Shown here in pieces: positions 15,427 through 23,585 of a stretch of 25,522 nucleotides of DNA. Origin of the DNA: a virus; the IMG/VR virus record IMGVR_UViG_3300035698_013366, positions 1 through 25,522 of that record; one strand, written 5' to 3'. Each line of letters begins with the position of its first letter. Position 1 is the first letter of the stretch. Both the position numbers and the translations under genes were made by a program. Under the pieces are notes generated by a model that was not told the DNA's origin, searched no databases, and saw only the letters and a program-made list of their open reading frames with translations.

Positions 15427-15765
15427 ATGTCCACAGCTAGTATAAGGTTCTTTTACGAGCCAATGAGAAGTCTTGCTTTCGGGTCTATTGGAGCAGCGTA
15501 CATGAGTATAGGAACTGCCATCGATCATCCTGCTAGATTGTATGAGTTATATAACTTAACTAATGCAGATTTACTATTCTCTATTGATGGTGTTGAAAAT
15601 CATTTTCCTCTTGCGGCTAATTCCTTCAAGATCGTAGATATCGTAAGCAATAAGTCTAGTGCAGATGGTTGGTATATTGGGCAAGGAACATCTTTTTATG
15701 CAAAAGAACTTCTTGCGGCTCCCACTACTGGATCAGTATATCTAACAATAGCTTATGGTAACTAG
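15427..15765 (+). CDS. Small beta-sandwich virion protein, paralogue 3 (most diverged)
   Basis: A 112-residue protein with AAGGAG before its ATG. It keeps the family core in weaker form: LYELYNLTNADLLFSIDGVEN (39-58), then FKIVDIVSNKSS, G-T-S-F-Y-A-K near 93 and a closing SVYLTIAYGN. The N-terminus (RFFYEPMRSLAFGSIGAAYM) differs from both others. It lies 8 bases before the large fibre gene and may be translated with it. The gradient from paralogue 1 to 3 suggests old tandem duplication followed by separate specialisation. Confidence 0.5.
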   Translation: MSTASIRFFYEPMRSLAFGSIGAAYMSIGTAIDHPARLYELYNLTNADLLFSIDGVENHFPLAANSFKIVDIVSNKSSADGWYIGQGTSFYAKELLAAPTTGSVYLTIAYGN

Positions 15766-15773
15766 GAGATAGT

Positions 15774-18700
15774 ATGTCCCAGATTAATTCCTTTAAATCC
15801 TCTAACGATATAGAAACTCTAACTGGAGATGCTGGTGGAGCTGTAAGTTCAGATGCTCTTGATAATATAAATTTAGTAGGCGGCACTGGAGTAACAACTA
15901 CCGGAACACCATTAACCAACACTATTACTATTGATATTACCGGCGGCATTGATCAGGTTGAAACACTCTATGTTGGCAAGCATGGAAATGATGCTAATAG
16001 TGGAGAGAATATAAATGAAGCTAAGTTAACTATACAGGCAGCCTTAGATGTAGCAACAGCTGATTATGCGATACTTGTTTATCCTGGAACGTATTATGAA
16101 GATACTATAAATTTTACAGCTAATTACCAAACAGTTACTGGTGTGAGTCAGGGTAGGGTAAGAGTTGAAGCTGTGACATCAGCGATATCAGACTTTTCTA
16201 CTTTTACTAGTTGTGTCTTATCAAATATATTTATGTATATAACAGGCGCAACTAGCGCAGTTAGGTGTATAAATGGTGCCAGTGGAAGTTTAACCCTAAA
16301 TGATTGTCTTGTTTCATTAGACAATGCTTCACAAGCTGGTATATCTCAACCTAGTTGTATTTATATATCTGGTACTAGTTTACTCATTGTTAATAATTCT
16401 ACTATTCTTTATGCAAACACGGTAAGTGATGGTGATGGCGCAACAGCAATAAAGTCAGCTATTGTTTTTTCAGATAGTATAGCTCTTCTTTTAGATAAAG
16501 TTATTTCTGTAGTGACTACTTCAGGTTTATCGGCATCTACTTCTTTTTTAGTTGGTACTGGTACTAATGCTGAACTTAGAATTACTGATTTGATATTAAA
16601 TATTACTGATGCAGATACCACAAAAGTTATGGGTATTGCGTTTTATAATATTGTATCCATGGATATCTCTGATTCTTCCATAACTGCAATTTGTGGAGCA
16701 ACAAATAGCGCGATAGCAATTGGTATAACTGATAATACCACGGTAAGCTCATCTCATAATGATTATAGTGTTACAGATGCTGGCGGAACATCGAATTCAT
16801 TTTCTATAGGTGCTACAAGCACGATGGTTTCTAACTTTGATTCTATTATAGCTGCTGATGGATTAGCTAATTTAGGAACGTTTACTCAGGTTAATTCCGA
16901 AGCAACTGGCTCATTAACTGTTACTAATGCTATAACTGCTGAAACTTTTTACACTAGTGTGGAAGCGGCTGCTATTGCTATTGAGGCAACAACTGTAGAA
17001 GTAGGTGGAACAGATGCCAATATAGATTTAAAGGTTACATCCAAGGGCACAGGTAAGGTTGTAATAAACGATCTTAATATTTCTGACCTAACAACTGGCA
17101 CGTTAAGATCTGGCGCTACAGGTGATATTTCATCTCTTGCTGATGGTGCTGGTGGTACTTTGCTTATTGGTAAGGCTGGCGATGTTCCTATTTGGGCAAA
17201 TATTACATCTACGAGTGGATCCATAGGTATTACTAATGGTGCTAACACTATAAGTTTAGAATCTTTGGGTTTAAATCAATCTAACGTATTATATGTTGGC
17301 AAGCATGGAAATGATACTAATGATGGTTTAACTATAGATAAAGCATTCTTAACTTTTGGGGCAGCTCTTACTGCTGGATCAGCTGGGGATGTAATTAGGT
17401 GTTTAGATGCTGGTACATATACTGAAAACTTAACTGGTGTTGCTAATATAGATATTTATGCTCCAAACGCAACCATAGTTGGAGTTCATACATTAAATGT
17501 ATTAAATACATGGGAGTTTTCTAGGGCTATAGTTGCTACTTCTACGACAGGTTTCACTTTTAATGAGGTTGGTTCTGCTGCATATCTAAGAATATCAAGA
17601 ATTACAGTTGAAGGTATTGGTATAGGTGTAGTAGTAATCAATGGAAGATTCTTTGTAGATATAGAACGTGTACTTATAGATGATGGTTATTTTATAGGTA
17701 TATTAACTGCGGATGTTGTTGAAAGTAAATTTACAGAAATTATATTTAGTGGTGCTGGCGCAGCTTTCAGCTTTAGTGCTGGTTCAATGACCCATATAAG
17801 GGGTAACGCTGTAGAGAATGATGGTATAGCTGGAAATGGATTACTATTTTTTTCAACAGGAGCAGGATCACCTACAATAGATGGTATTATAGATAGTGTT
17901 AATCTAGAAAAATTTTCAAATTTAACAGCTACGACAGATGCCAGATTAATTGTAGGTACTTTACTTGGTACATTAACAGAAATTGGAGTTTCTACGGTAA
18001 CTGTATGCGGAACAGAAAGAATAGATAATATACCTATTGGAGCAACTACTCCAAGTACGGGAGCATTTACAACTCTTACGGCGACTACAGGCCTGACTGT
18101 AACTACTGGTGATGCTACTATTAGTTCTGGTCTTTTGGCTTTACCGACAACTTCGGCTACAGTAGGCCAAATAACAATAAACACTGTTACCTATTTTCAT
18201 GCTTTTGGAACTAATAATACATTTATTGGTAATGGATCTGGAAATTATACATTAACTACGGCAACAAATAATGTGGCTCTTGGAGGTTCTTCGCTTTCCT
18301 CGCTTACTGATGGTGATTACAATTCAGCTCTTGGATTTGGTGCTTTAAACTCTTGTACAAGTGGTTCTAGAAATTCCTGTAATGGATTCAATGGATTAAC
18401 CCTATTAACTACAGGAAATTATAATACCACGGTGGGTTCTAATGTTCTTTTCCGCTTGTTAACTGGATCAAATAACGTTGGTATCGGTACTGATAATGGT
18501 TCGGGAACAGGATGGTCCGGGCAAGCATATACTAGCTCTGAAAGTAGCAATATAGTTATCCAGAATTCTGGAGTAGTTGGTGAGTCTAATAAGATAAGAA
18601 TAGGTACTGACGGATCAGGTACAGGTCAACAGAATGCTACTTATATTGCTGGTATCTATGGTGTGACTCCTGGTGGAACAAAAAATATTGCCCTTATAGA

Positions 18701-19364
18701 TAGTAATCATCAATTAGGTTCTGTTGCTACATTAGCTGTAGCATCTGGTGGCACAGGTCTGGCAACAATTACTGATCACTCTTTAATGGTTGGTTCTGGG
18801 GCTTCTGATATTACGCCTCTAGCTATTGGTGGCACAGGAGTCATTCTTCAAGGTAGTGCAGCAGCAGATCCAGTTTGGTCTACGGCTACTTATCCAGGTA
18901 CTGCAGCAATAGGAACTATTCTTGTAGCTAGTGCAGCAAATGTAATTACTACTTTAGCACCTAGCACCGATGGTTATTTATTGACTGATGGTGGTGCTGG
19001 TGTAGCGCCTACCTGGAAAGCACCTGCTCCTGGTGGAATAACTTGGAATGAAGCTACTGGTACAACTCAAGCTATGGTCGTAGAGAATGGATACATCTGT
19101 AACAACGCTGCTCAAGTTGTATGTACTTTACCTACTACAGCTGCTGTTGGTAAAACGGTGAGAGTAAGTGGCTCAAGTTCTAGTGGTTGGAAGATAGCTC
19201 AAAATGCCTCACAGCTAATTCATTTTGGAACAGATACCACAACTACCGGTACTACTGGTTACTTGGAATCTACCGAGCAATATGACGCTGCAGAGTTGAT
19301 ATGCATAACAACTAATACGACGTGGAATATAGTATCGGCTGTAGGTAATATAACTATTGTATAA
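15774..19364 (+). CDS. Large tail fibre / tail spike with two beta-helix modules (1196 aa)
   Basis: GGAGATAGT precedes the ATG. After an N-terminal linker (~1-60), two related modules each open with TLYVGKHGNDANSGENINEA (~64) or VLYVGKHGNDTNDGLTIDKA (~505), the hallmark start of a right-handed parallel beta-helix (DUF1565/pectate-lyase-like) and continue as ~250-300 residues of short strands. Residues ~815-910 carry N-x-A-x-G-x-x-A-L repeats like YadA-type trimeric heads (NVALGGSSLSSL, YNSALGFGALNS). KIRIGTDGSG...ATYIAGIYG follows near 940. The last ~105 residues (ITWNEATGTTQAMVVENGYI, then SGWKIAQNASQLIHFG) are a compact end domain. No pyruvate-lyase or acidic catalytic cluster is obvious, so whether it degrades a host polysaccharide or only binds is open. 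Confidence 0.7.
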   Translation: MSQINSFKSSNDIETLTGDAGGAVSSDALDNINLVGGTGVTTTGTPLTNTITIDITGGIDQVETLYVGKHGNDANSGENINEAKLTIQAALDVATADYAILVYPGTYYEDTINFTANYQTVTGVSQGRVRVEAVTSAISDFSTFTSCVLSNIFMYITGATSAVRCINGASGSLTLNDCLVSLDNASQAGISQPSCIYISGTSLLIVNNSTILYANTVSDGDGATAIKSAIVFSDSIALLLDKVISVVTTSGLSASTSFLVGTGTNAELRITDLILNITDADTTKVMGIAFYNIVSMDISDSSITAICGATNSAIAIGITDNTTVSSSHNDYSVTDAGGTSNSFSIGATSTMVSNFDSIIAADGLANLGTFTQVNSEATGSLTVTNAITAETFYTSVEAAAIAIEATTVEVGGTDANIDLKVTSKGTGKVVINDLNISDLTTGTLRSGATGDISSLADGAGGTLLIGKAGDVPIWANITSTSGSIGITNGANTISLESLGLNQSNVLYVGKHGNDTNDGLTIDKAFLTFGAALTAGSAGDVIRCLDAGTYTENLTGVANIDIYAPNATIVGVHTLNVLNTWEFSRAIVATSTTGFTFNEVGSAAYLRISRITVEGIGIGVVVINGRFFVDIERVLIDDGYFIGILTADVVESKFTEIIFSGAGAAFSFSAGSMTHIRGNAVENDGIAGNGLLFFSTGAGSPTIDGIIDSVNLEKFSNLTATTDARLIVGTLLGTLTEIGVSTVTVCGTERIDNIPIGATTPSTGAFTTLTATTGLTVTTGDATISSGLLALPTTSATVGQITINTVTYFHAFGTNNTFIGNGSGNYTLTTATNNVALGGSSLSSLTDGDYNSALGFGALNSCTSGSRNSCNGFNGLTLLTTGNYNTTVGSNVLFRLLTGSNNVGIGTDNGSGTGWSGQAYTSSESSNIVIQNSGVVGESNKIRIGTDGSGTGQQNATYIAGIYGVTPGGTKNIALIDSNHQLGSVATLAVASGGTGLATITDHSLMVGSGASDITPLAIGGTGVILQGSAAADPVWSTATYPGTAAIGTILVASAANVITTLAPSTDGYLLTDGGAGVAPTWKAPAPGGITWNEATGTTQAMVVENGYICNNAAQVVCTLPTTAAVGKTVRVSGSSSSGWKIAQNASQLIHFGTDTTTTGTTGYLESTEQYDAAELICITTNTTWNIVSAVGNITIV

Positions 19365-19385
19365 CACTAGTATTTAGGAGTTTTT

Positions 19386-20495
19386 ATGGCAACAAATAAT
19401 ACTGGCAATAAAGCCGGTGAGAATCCAATAGGTGGGATTTGCAGGTACGATTTTACTGCTCCCACTAATTATCTAGAGTGTGATGGTAGTACGGTAAATA
19501 AGGCTACATACGAAGAGTTGTACGATGTTATAGGTACAGAATATGGTGGTTCTACTAGTTTGTTAACATTTACTCAACGTACAAGTGGTTTTACAGCTGA
19601 TAACATAAGTAGGTCAGCTTATGGTAATTCATATTATGTCACAGGAGGCGGATCAGGAAAGCTCGGTACTGCCACAAATCCAGAATCCACTTGGACATTA
19701 CAGACGAGTAGCTTTGGCAGTACGACTATTAATGAAGCAGAATACGGTAATTCTTACTGGGTTGCCGTAGGTGGAGCCGGCAAATTAGCCACATGTACAA
19801 GTAATCCTGCTACTGGTACATGGACACAACGAACAAGTTCGTTTAGTTCTGATGATCTTTACTCGGTCACTTATGATGGTAGCGCTTACTGGGTTGCCGT
19901 AGGTGGAGCCGGCAAATTAGCAACTTGTACAAGTAATCCTGCTACTGGTACATGGACTCAGCGAACAAGTTCATTTGGTACTGGTTATATACTAGATGTT
20001 GCATATGGGAATAGTGCCTGGGTAATCGTAGGAAGTAGTCCAGGAGAGCTTGCCACATGTACAAGTAATCCTGCTACTGGTACATGGACACAACATTCTT
20101 CTACTTCTTTTGCTGGTACTCAGATAAACCGTATTGTTTATGGTAATGGGTATTGGGTTGCAGGAGGTAATGATGGGAAGCTAGCTACGTGTACTGGTGC
20201 ACCAACTGGTACATGGACCCAACGTACTAGTGGATTTGGGACATCGCATATATATGAATTAACATATGCTGGTGGTATATTTATGATATCCGGAACGGAT
20301 GGAAAACTAGCCGCAGCTGTTGATCCAACTGGGTCATGGACGTCGTTAACTAGTTCTTTTGCTGGTACTCAGATAAATGGTATAGGTTATGGTGATGGGT
20401 ATTGGGTTGTAGGAGGTCGTGATGGGAAGCTAGCAACAGCCCCTGCTAGTTTTCTTCTCCCTACTATCACTGACAACATTATTAGGAGCTCATAA
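19386..20495 (+). CDS. Tail collar protein with inserted seven-blade propeller, paralogue 1
   Basis: A 369-residue protein with AGGAG 8 bases before its ATG. Residues ~14-55 (GGICRYDFTAPTNYLECDGSTVNKATYEELYDVIGTEYGG, shortened here) match the phage tail collar domain. The strand-end of that domain (FLLPTITDNIIRSS) comes only at the very C-terminus. Between them lie seven propeller-like repeats of the form I-x-x-x-x-YGNGYWV-x-GG-x-GKLAT, ending each time near TWTQRTS. In this gene the propeller is therefore inserted inside the collar fold. Blades 2-4 are almost identical in DNA, showing recent internal duplication. The propeller would expose loops for receptor binding. Stop and next start overlap as TAATG. 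Confidence 0.65.
   Translation: MATNNTGNKAGENPIGGICRYDFTAPTNYLECDGSTVNKATYEELYDVIGTEYGGSTSLLTFTQRTSGFTADNISRSAYGNSYYVTGGGSGKLGTATNPESTWTLQTSSFGSTTINEAEYGNSYWVAVGGAGKLATCTSNPATGTWTQRTSSFSSDDLYSVTYDGSAYWVAVGGAGKLATCTSNPATGTWTQRTSSFGTGYILDVAYGNSAWVIVGSSPGELATCTSNPATGTWTQHSSTSFAGTQINRIVYGNGYWVAGGNDGKLATCTGAPTGTWTQRTSGFGTSHIYELTYAGGIFMISGTDGKLAAAVDPTGSWTSLTSSFAGTQINGIGYGDGYWVVGGRDGKLATAPASFLLPTITDNIIRSS
19755..20094 (+). repeat. Near-identical blade repeats within the first collar gene
   Basis: A ~90-base unit (GGTTGCCGTAGGTGGAGCCG and what follows, through TACATGGAC and CAAGTTC) occurs at ~19757-19847 and again at ~19888-19977 with only a few silent or conservative differences. Its second half recurs at ~20049-20094. 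A different pair, around TTTTGCTGGTACTCAGATAAA, occurs at ~20108 and ~20357. These match propeller blade boundaries. Confidence 0.85.
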
Positions 20496-21652
20496 TGGCT
20501 AAAAATAATAATTTAAACTCTATAGGGCAGGCGCCTACAGGGTCTATAGTTAGGTATGATTTTACTCCTGATTATGGCTGGTTGGATTGTGATGGCGACA
20601 CGTTGTCATATTTAGATTATCCAGCCTTATTTGCAGTAATAGGCTATGAATATGGTGGGAGTGCTGGTAATTTTGATCTTCCTACAGTTTCTGGTTATAT
20701 GATCAGAGCTGATGGATTTGATCCAGCTGGTGAGCCAGTCACATGGACCCAGAGAACAAGTAATTTTGGAACTGCTTATATGAGTGCCGGAGCTTATGGA
20801 AGTGATGGAAATTATGTAATTGTTGGAGGATATGAAGCAAGTGGCCCTGTATTAAGGAATATATATCAAACAGATCCTTTATCTGCATGGACCCTTAATA
20901 CTACTGCGGGTTCTAATTCTTTTGATGCAGGATTATCATTTAATGGAACTTACTGGATTTCTGGTTCTCTTTCTGGAGGAATAGTCTATACAAGTGACCC
21001 ATCTTCATCTTGGACGGCTCTATCTAATGGAGTTCCTATATCAGGTATTTTTTCTACAGCAGCACTTTCGGTTTGCGGTGATGCTAGTGGTGCTAGTACT
21101 AAGTATTGGACTTCCTCTGCAGTTACTACCACATGGACGCAAAGAACAAATCCATTTAGTGGAAATCGTATTCATGCTGTAGCATATGACGGATCATCGT
21201 ATTGGGTTATGGCTGGAGCAGGCGGTAAGATTTCTTATTCTACTACTCCTACTAATGACGCTTCATGGACAGCAGTTTCAAGTCCGTTTGGCACTTCTAT
21301 CATTAGGAGTGTTTATTATGCCAATGGCTATTGGGTAGTTTCTGGGGCAGATGGAAAACTTGCTACGTGTAGTGGTGCACCATCTAATACTTGGACATTA
21401 CACGGAACATCATCTTTTGGAACAGATACAATAAGGAGTGTTTATTACGGTAATGGTATATGGGCAGCTTGTGGAGCTGCTGGAAAAATAGCTACATGTG
21501 TAGATATACCTACTGGAACATGGACTCAACAGACTAGTTCTTTTGGCGGTAGCGATACCTTATGGACTATATTTTATGGAGCTGGATATTGGGTTTGTGG
21601 TGGTGGTAATGCAGAAGAAGGCAAAGTAGCAACTGCAATTAACGGATTTTAG
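20495..21652 (+). CDS. Tail collar protein with C-terminal seven-blade propeller, paralogue 2
   Basis: A 385-residue protein translated from an overlapping TAATG. Residues ~12-70 form an intact collar domain: GSIVRYDFTPDYGWLDCDGD, then YPALFAVIGYEYGGS, closing with FDLPTVSGYMIRADG. The propeller follows instead of being inserted. Seven repeats can be counted, the clearest being RIHAVAYDGSSYWVMAGAGG, IIRSVYYANGYWVVSGADGK and TIRSVYYGNGIWAACGAAGK; blades 2-3 are more diverged. Each carries an aromatic-Trp pair on the outer strand. It is probably an alternative or additional receptor-binding protein. Confidence 0.65.
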   Translation: MAKNNNLNSIGQAPTGSIVRYDFTPDYGWLDCDGDTLSYLDYPALFAVIGYEYGGSAGNFDLPTVSGYMIRADGFDPAGEPVTWTQRTSNFGTAYMSAGAYGSDGNYVIVGGYEASGPVLRNIYQTDPLSAWTLNTTAGSNSFDAGLSFNGTYWISGSLSGGIVYTSDPSSSWTALSNGVPISGIFSTAALSVCGDASGASTKYWTSSAVTTTWTQRTNPFSGNRIHAVAYDGSSYWVMAGAGGKISYSTTPTNDASWTAVSSPFGTSIIRSVYYANGYWVVSGADGKLATCSGAPSNTWTLHGTSSFGTDTIRSVYYGNGIWAACGAAGKIATCVDIPTGTWTQQTSSFGGSDTLWTIFYGAGYWVCGGGNAEEGKVATAINGF

Positions 21653-21661
21653 GAGTAAGTA

Positions 21662-22828
21662 ATGACAGTAAACAATAGTCGTAATAATAAGGGGCAGTTT
21701 CCTACAGGCTCTATAATCAGAAGGGATTTCACTCCTGAAATAGGTAGTGGATGGTTAGATTGTGATGGCAGTACATTATCTGTTGAAGATTATCTATCTT
21801 TATTTCAGGTAATAGGTCATGAATATGGTGGTACTGGATCAAGTTTTACCTTGCCTACTTCAGCTGATCACATAATTAGGTCAGATGGAAGTTATATTCA
21901 GACTTCTGTTCCTGATTTATGGGTTGCAAATACTAATCATACATTTGAAGCTGGTGCTAGTAGTTTACTATGGAGAGTAAGGTATGGAAGTGATGGGTAT
22001 TGGGCTATTGTAGGGAGAAAGAACACAAACACCGCAGGAACGGTTAATTATACAACTGATCCAACCGGAACATGGTCTGCGCCAACATCTATTGGAAATT
22101 TTGGAACTGGAGAAATGATCAGAACTATTGCTTATAGTGGATCAAGCTGGGGTATGGGTGGCTATGGTTCTGATTTTTCTTACAAAGCTACACCGCCTAG
22201 TGGTTCATGGACTGCCTATGATTTACCTAGTGAAAATACTTATGGTGGAGACTATGGGTATGGCTATTGGGCTTCTGGTGGAGATGGTCCAATAATATTC
22301 TATACAAATACTCTCGGTGGAAGTTGGAGTACGGCAACTGAACCTTTTACATCTGCAATTAAATGCATTCAATATGGGGCTGATGGATATTGGGTAGCTG
22401 GTGGAGATGGTAGCTCAATAGCAACAGCTTATCAAGTACCTAGCACATTTACTACGAGAACGTCTCCCTTTGATGCTGGGAGCACTATTTACAATGCTGC
22501 ATATGGAAATGGTTACTGGGTAATAGTTGGAACTACTGGACAAATGGCATATCAAACAACTGCACCAACTGGAAGCTGGACGGTTGTTGATGAACCAGGT
22601 CCTTTTACAACTAGCGATACCATCCTTAACGCTTCATATGGAAATGGTATATGGACTATGGTTGGCTCTAATGGAAAAATAGCTACACGATCTTCAGATC
22701 CAACAGGAAGTTGGGATACTCAAACATCTGGTGTAACAACCAGTTTAGTTGCAGTTGGATACGGTAATGGGTGTTGGGTTATTGGTGGATATTCTGGAGT
22801 TTTACTTTATAGCTCAGTAACTACTTAA
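21662..22828 (+). CDS. Tail collar protein with C-terminal seven-blade propeller, paralogue 3
   Basis: A 388-residue protein with TTAGGAGTAAGTA before its ATG. The collar domain (GSIIRRDFTPEIGSGWLDCD, YLSLFQVIGHEYGG, closing FTLPTSADHIIRSDG) is intact within the first ~80 residues, as in paralogue 2. Seven propeller repeats follow (for example WRVRYGSDGYWAIVG, IKCIQYGADGYWVAGG, IYNAAYGNGYWVIVGTTG, ILNASYGNGIWTMVGSNGK, VAVGYGNGCWVIGGYSG). The blades are more diverged from each other than in paralogue 1, so this copy is probably older. Together the three form an array of variable adhesins at the end of the tail operon. Confidence 0.65.
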   Translation: MTVNNSRNNKGQFPTGSIIRRDFTPEIGSGWLDCDGSTLSVEDYLSLFQVIGHEYGGTGSSFTLPTSADHIIRSDGSYIQTSVPDLWVANTNHTFEAGASSLLWRVRYGSDGYWAIVGRKNTNTAGTVNYTTDPTGTWSAPTSIGNFGTGEMIRTIAYSGSSWGMGGYGSDFSYKATPPSGSWTAYDLPSENTYGGDYGYGYWASGGDGPIIFYTNTLGGSWSTATEPFTSAIKCIQYGADGYWVAGGDGSSIATAYQVPSTFTTRTSPFDAGSTIYNAAYGNGYWVIVGTTGQMAYQTTAPTGSWTVVDEPGPFTTSDTILNASYGNGIWTMVGSNGKIATRSSDPTGSWDTQTSGVTTSLVAVGYGNGCWVIGGYSGVLLYSSVTT

Positions 22829-22838
22829 GGAGAAAGTA

Positions 22839-23331
22839 ATGGCAATAAATAAAAGTAGTATTAATTCTTTAGCGTATTTGGGAGTTGAGGCGACCACGCC
22901 TCCTCAGTTTTTGATACATGACAGAGCCCCCTTTACCTAGAGATTATAAACAATATCGTGTTGGTACGTTCTGGCTTTATGTTAGAAGTGCTACGAGTCA
23001 GGTTTTATATTATCTTGCGTCTAAGGCTAATTACACAGCTTTATGGAGAGAATTGTCTGCAAGTTCAGACATAGCTTTAGATGGAGAAATATTAATAGGT
23101 GGGACGCTGGTTGATCCTTTATGGACGACATTAACCCCTGGCGCTAATATAGCAATTACTAATGCGCCTAATTCCATAACTATTTCTGCAACTGGAGGTG
23201 GAGGAGTTAGTGGGGCTGAAAATTTTCTTACTGATGGCGCTGCTGCTTTAATTTCCGGGGTAGATATTACCATAGCTGGCGGCACTAATATAACTACTAA
23301 TAGAGTGTGCCAACACCTGCGCTATCGTTAA
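22839..23331 (+). pseudogene. Tail or fibre gene split by a frameshift near 22927
   Basis: A frame starting at ATG 22839, with a good AAGGAG before it, encodes INSLAYLGVEATTPPQFLIH and DRAPFT, then stops at 22940. One frame over, the protein continues without a gap: PRDYKQYRVGTFWLYVRSAT, then YYLASKANYTALWREL, and later EILIGGTLVDPLWTTLTPGA. The second frame's own ATG (22918) has no ribosome site. Removing one C from CCCCC (22927-22931) fuses the two smoothly as HDRAPLPRDYKQ. The rest resembles the linker part of the large fibre genes (ILIGGT..PLWTTLTPGANIAIT, then VDITIAGGTNITTN). The last residues (RVCQHLRYR) do not look like a natural end, so a further change near 23310 is possible. A programmed +1 shift, a real mutation or a sequencing error are all open. 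Confidence 0.6.
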
Positions 23332-23350
23332 GAAAAAATAGGAGATATAA

Positions 23351-23529
23351 ATGGCTAAACTGGAGATATAGAAGCTACGTTAGGCCAAGTTATAGCTGGT
23401 GGTGGATTAGTATCATTTAATGGATTAACGGTTGGTGGTGCAACTATGCAGGTAGGAAAATCAGCTATTAATACAGCAACAGACTTCTATTTGCCTACGA
23501 TAACTAAATCCATAATAAGAATTGCATAG
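23351..23529 (+). pseudogene. Short tail-collar C-terminal gene with an early frameshift
   Basis: AATAGGAG precedes the ATG at 23351, but that frame stops after six codons (MAKLEI). If one A is restored in the AAA at 23357-23359, it reads MAKTGDIEATLGQVIAGGG and runs 59 residues to the TAG at 23527. The end, FYLPTITKSIIRIA, is the same strand-ending motif that closes the collar domains of the neighbouring genes (LPTITDNIIRSS). This is likely the remains of, or a stand-alone version of, the collar end. It is the last + strand gene before the convergent cassette. Confidence 0.55.
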
Positions 23530-23554
23530 ATACTAGTCTCAGATACTAGTATCT
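23528..23554. repeat. Two tandem 13-bp palindromic units between convergent genes
   Basis: AGATACTAGTCTC (23528) and AGATACTAGTATC (23541), period 13. The second, extended by one base, is a perfect 14-bp palindrome (AGATACTAGTATCT). The core ACTAGT resembles the ACTGGT core of the other arrays in the window. Confidence 0.75.
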
Positions 23555-23584
23555 TAAAAATAAGGGGTAGAATGTTCTACCCCT
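23555..23584 (-). terminator. Terminator of the minus-strand cassette
   Basis: AGGGGTAGA (23563-23571) and TCTACCCCT (23576-23584) form a perfect 9-bp stem with a 4-base loop. Read on the minus strand it is followed by TTATTTTTAAG, a U-rich tract, right after the stop of the last cassette gene (23586-23588). On the + strand no U run follows, so it may still stall but not terminate the tail operon efficiently. Confidence 0.85.
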
Positions 23585-23585
23585 A

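Noticed and set aside
17687-18184. Minus-strand open frame of 165 residues
   Set aside because: Shadow of the Thr/Gly/Val-rich fibre gene; Val/Pro-rich composition comes from the complement of its codons.
22918-23331. Independent gene starting at ATG 22918
   Set aside because: No ribosome site; its sequence continues that of the frame starting at 22839, so it is the second half of a frameshifted gene.
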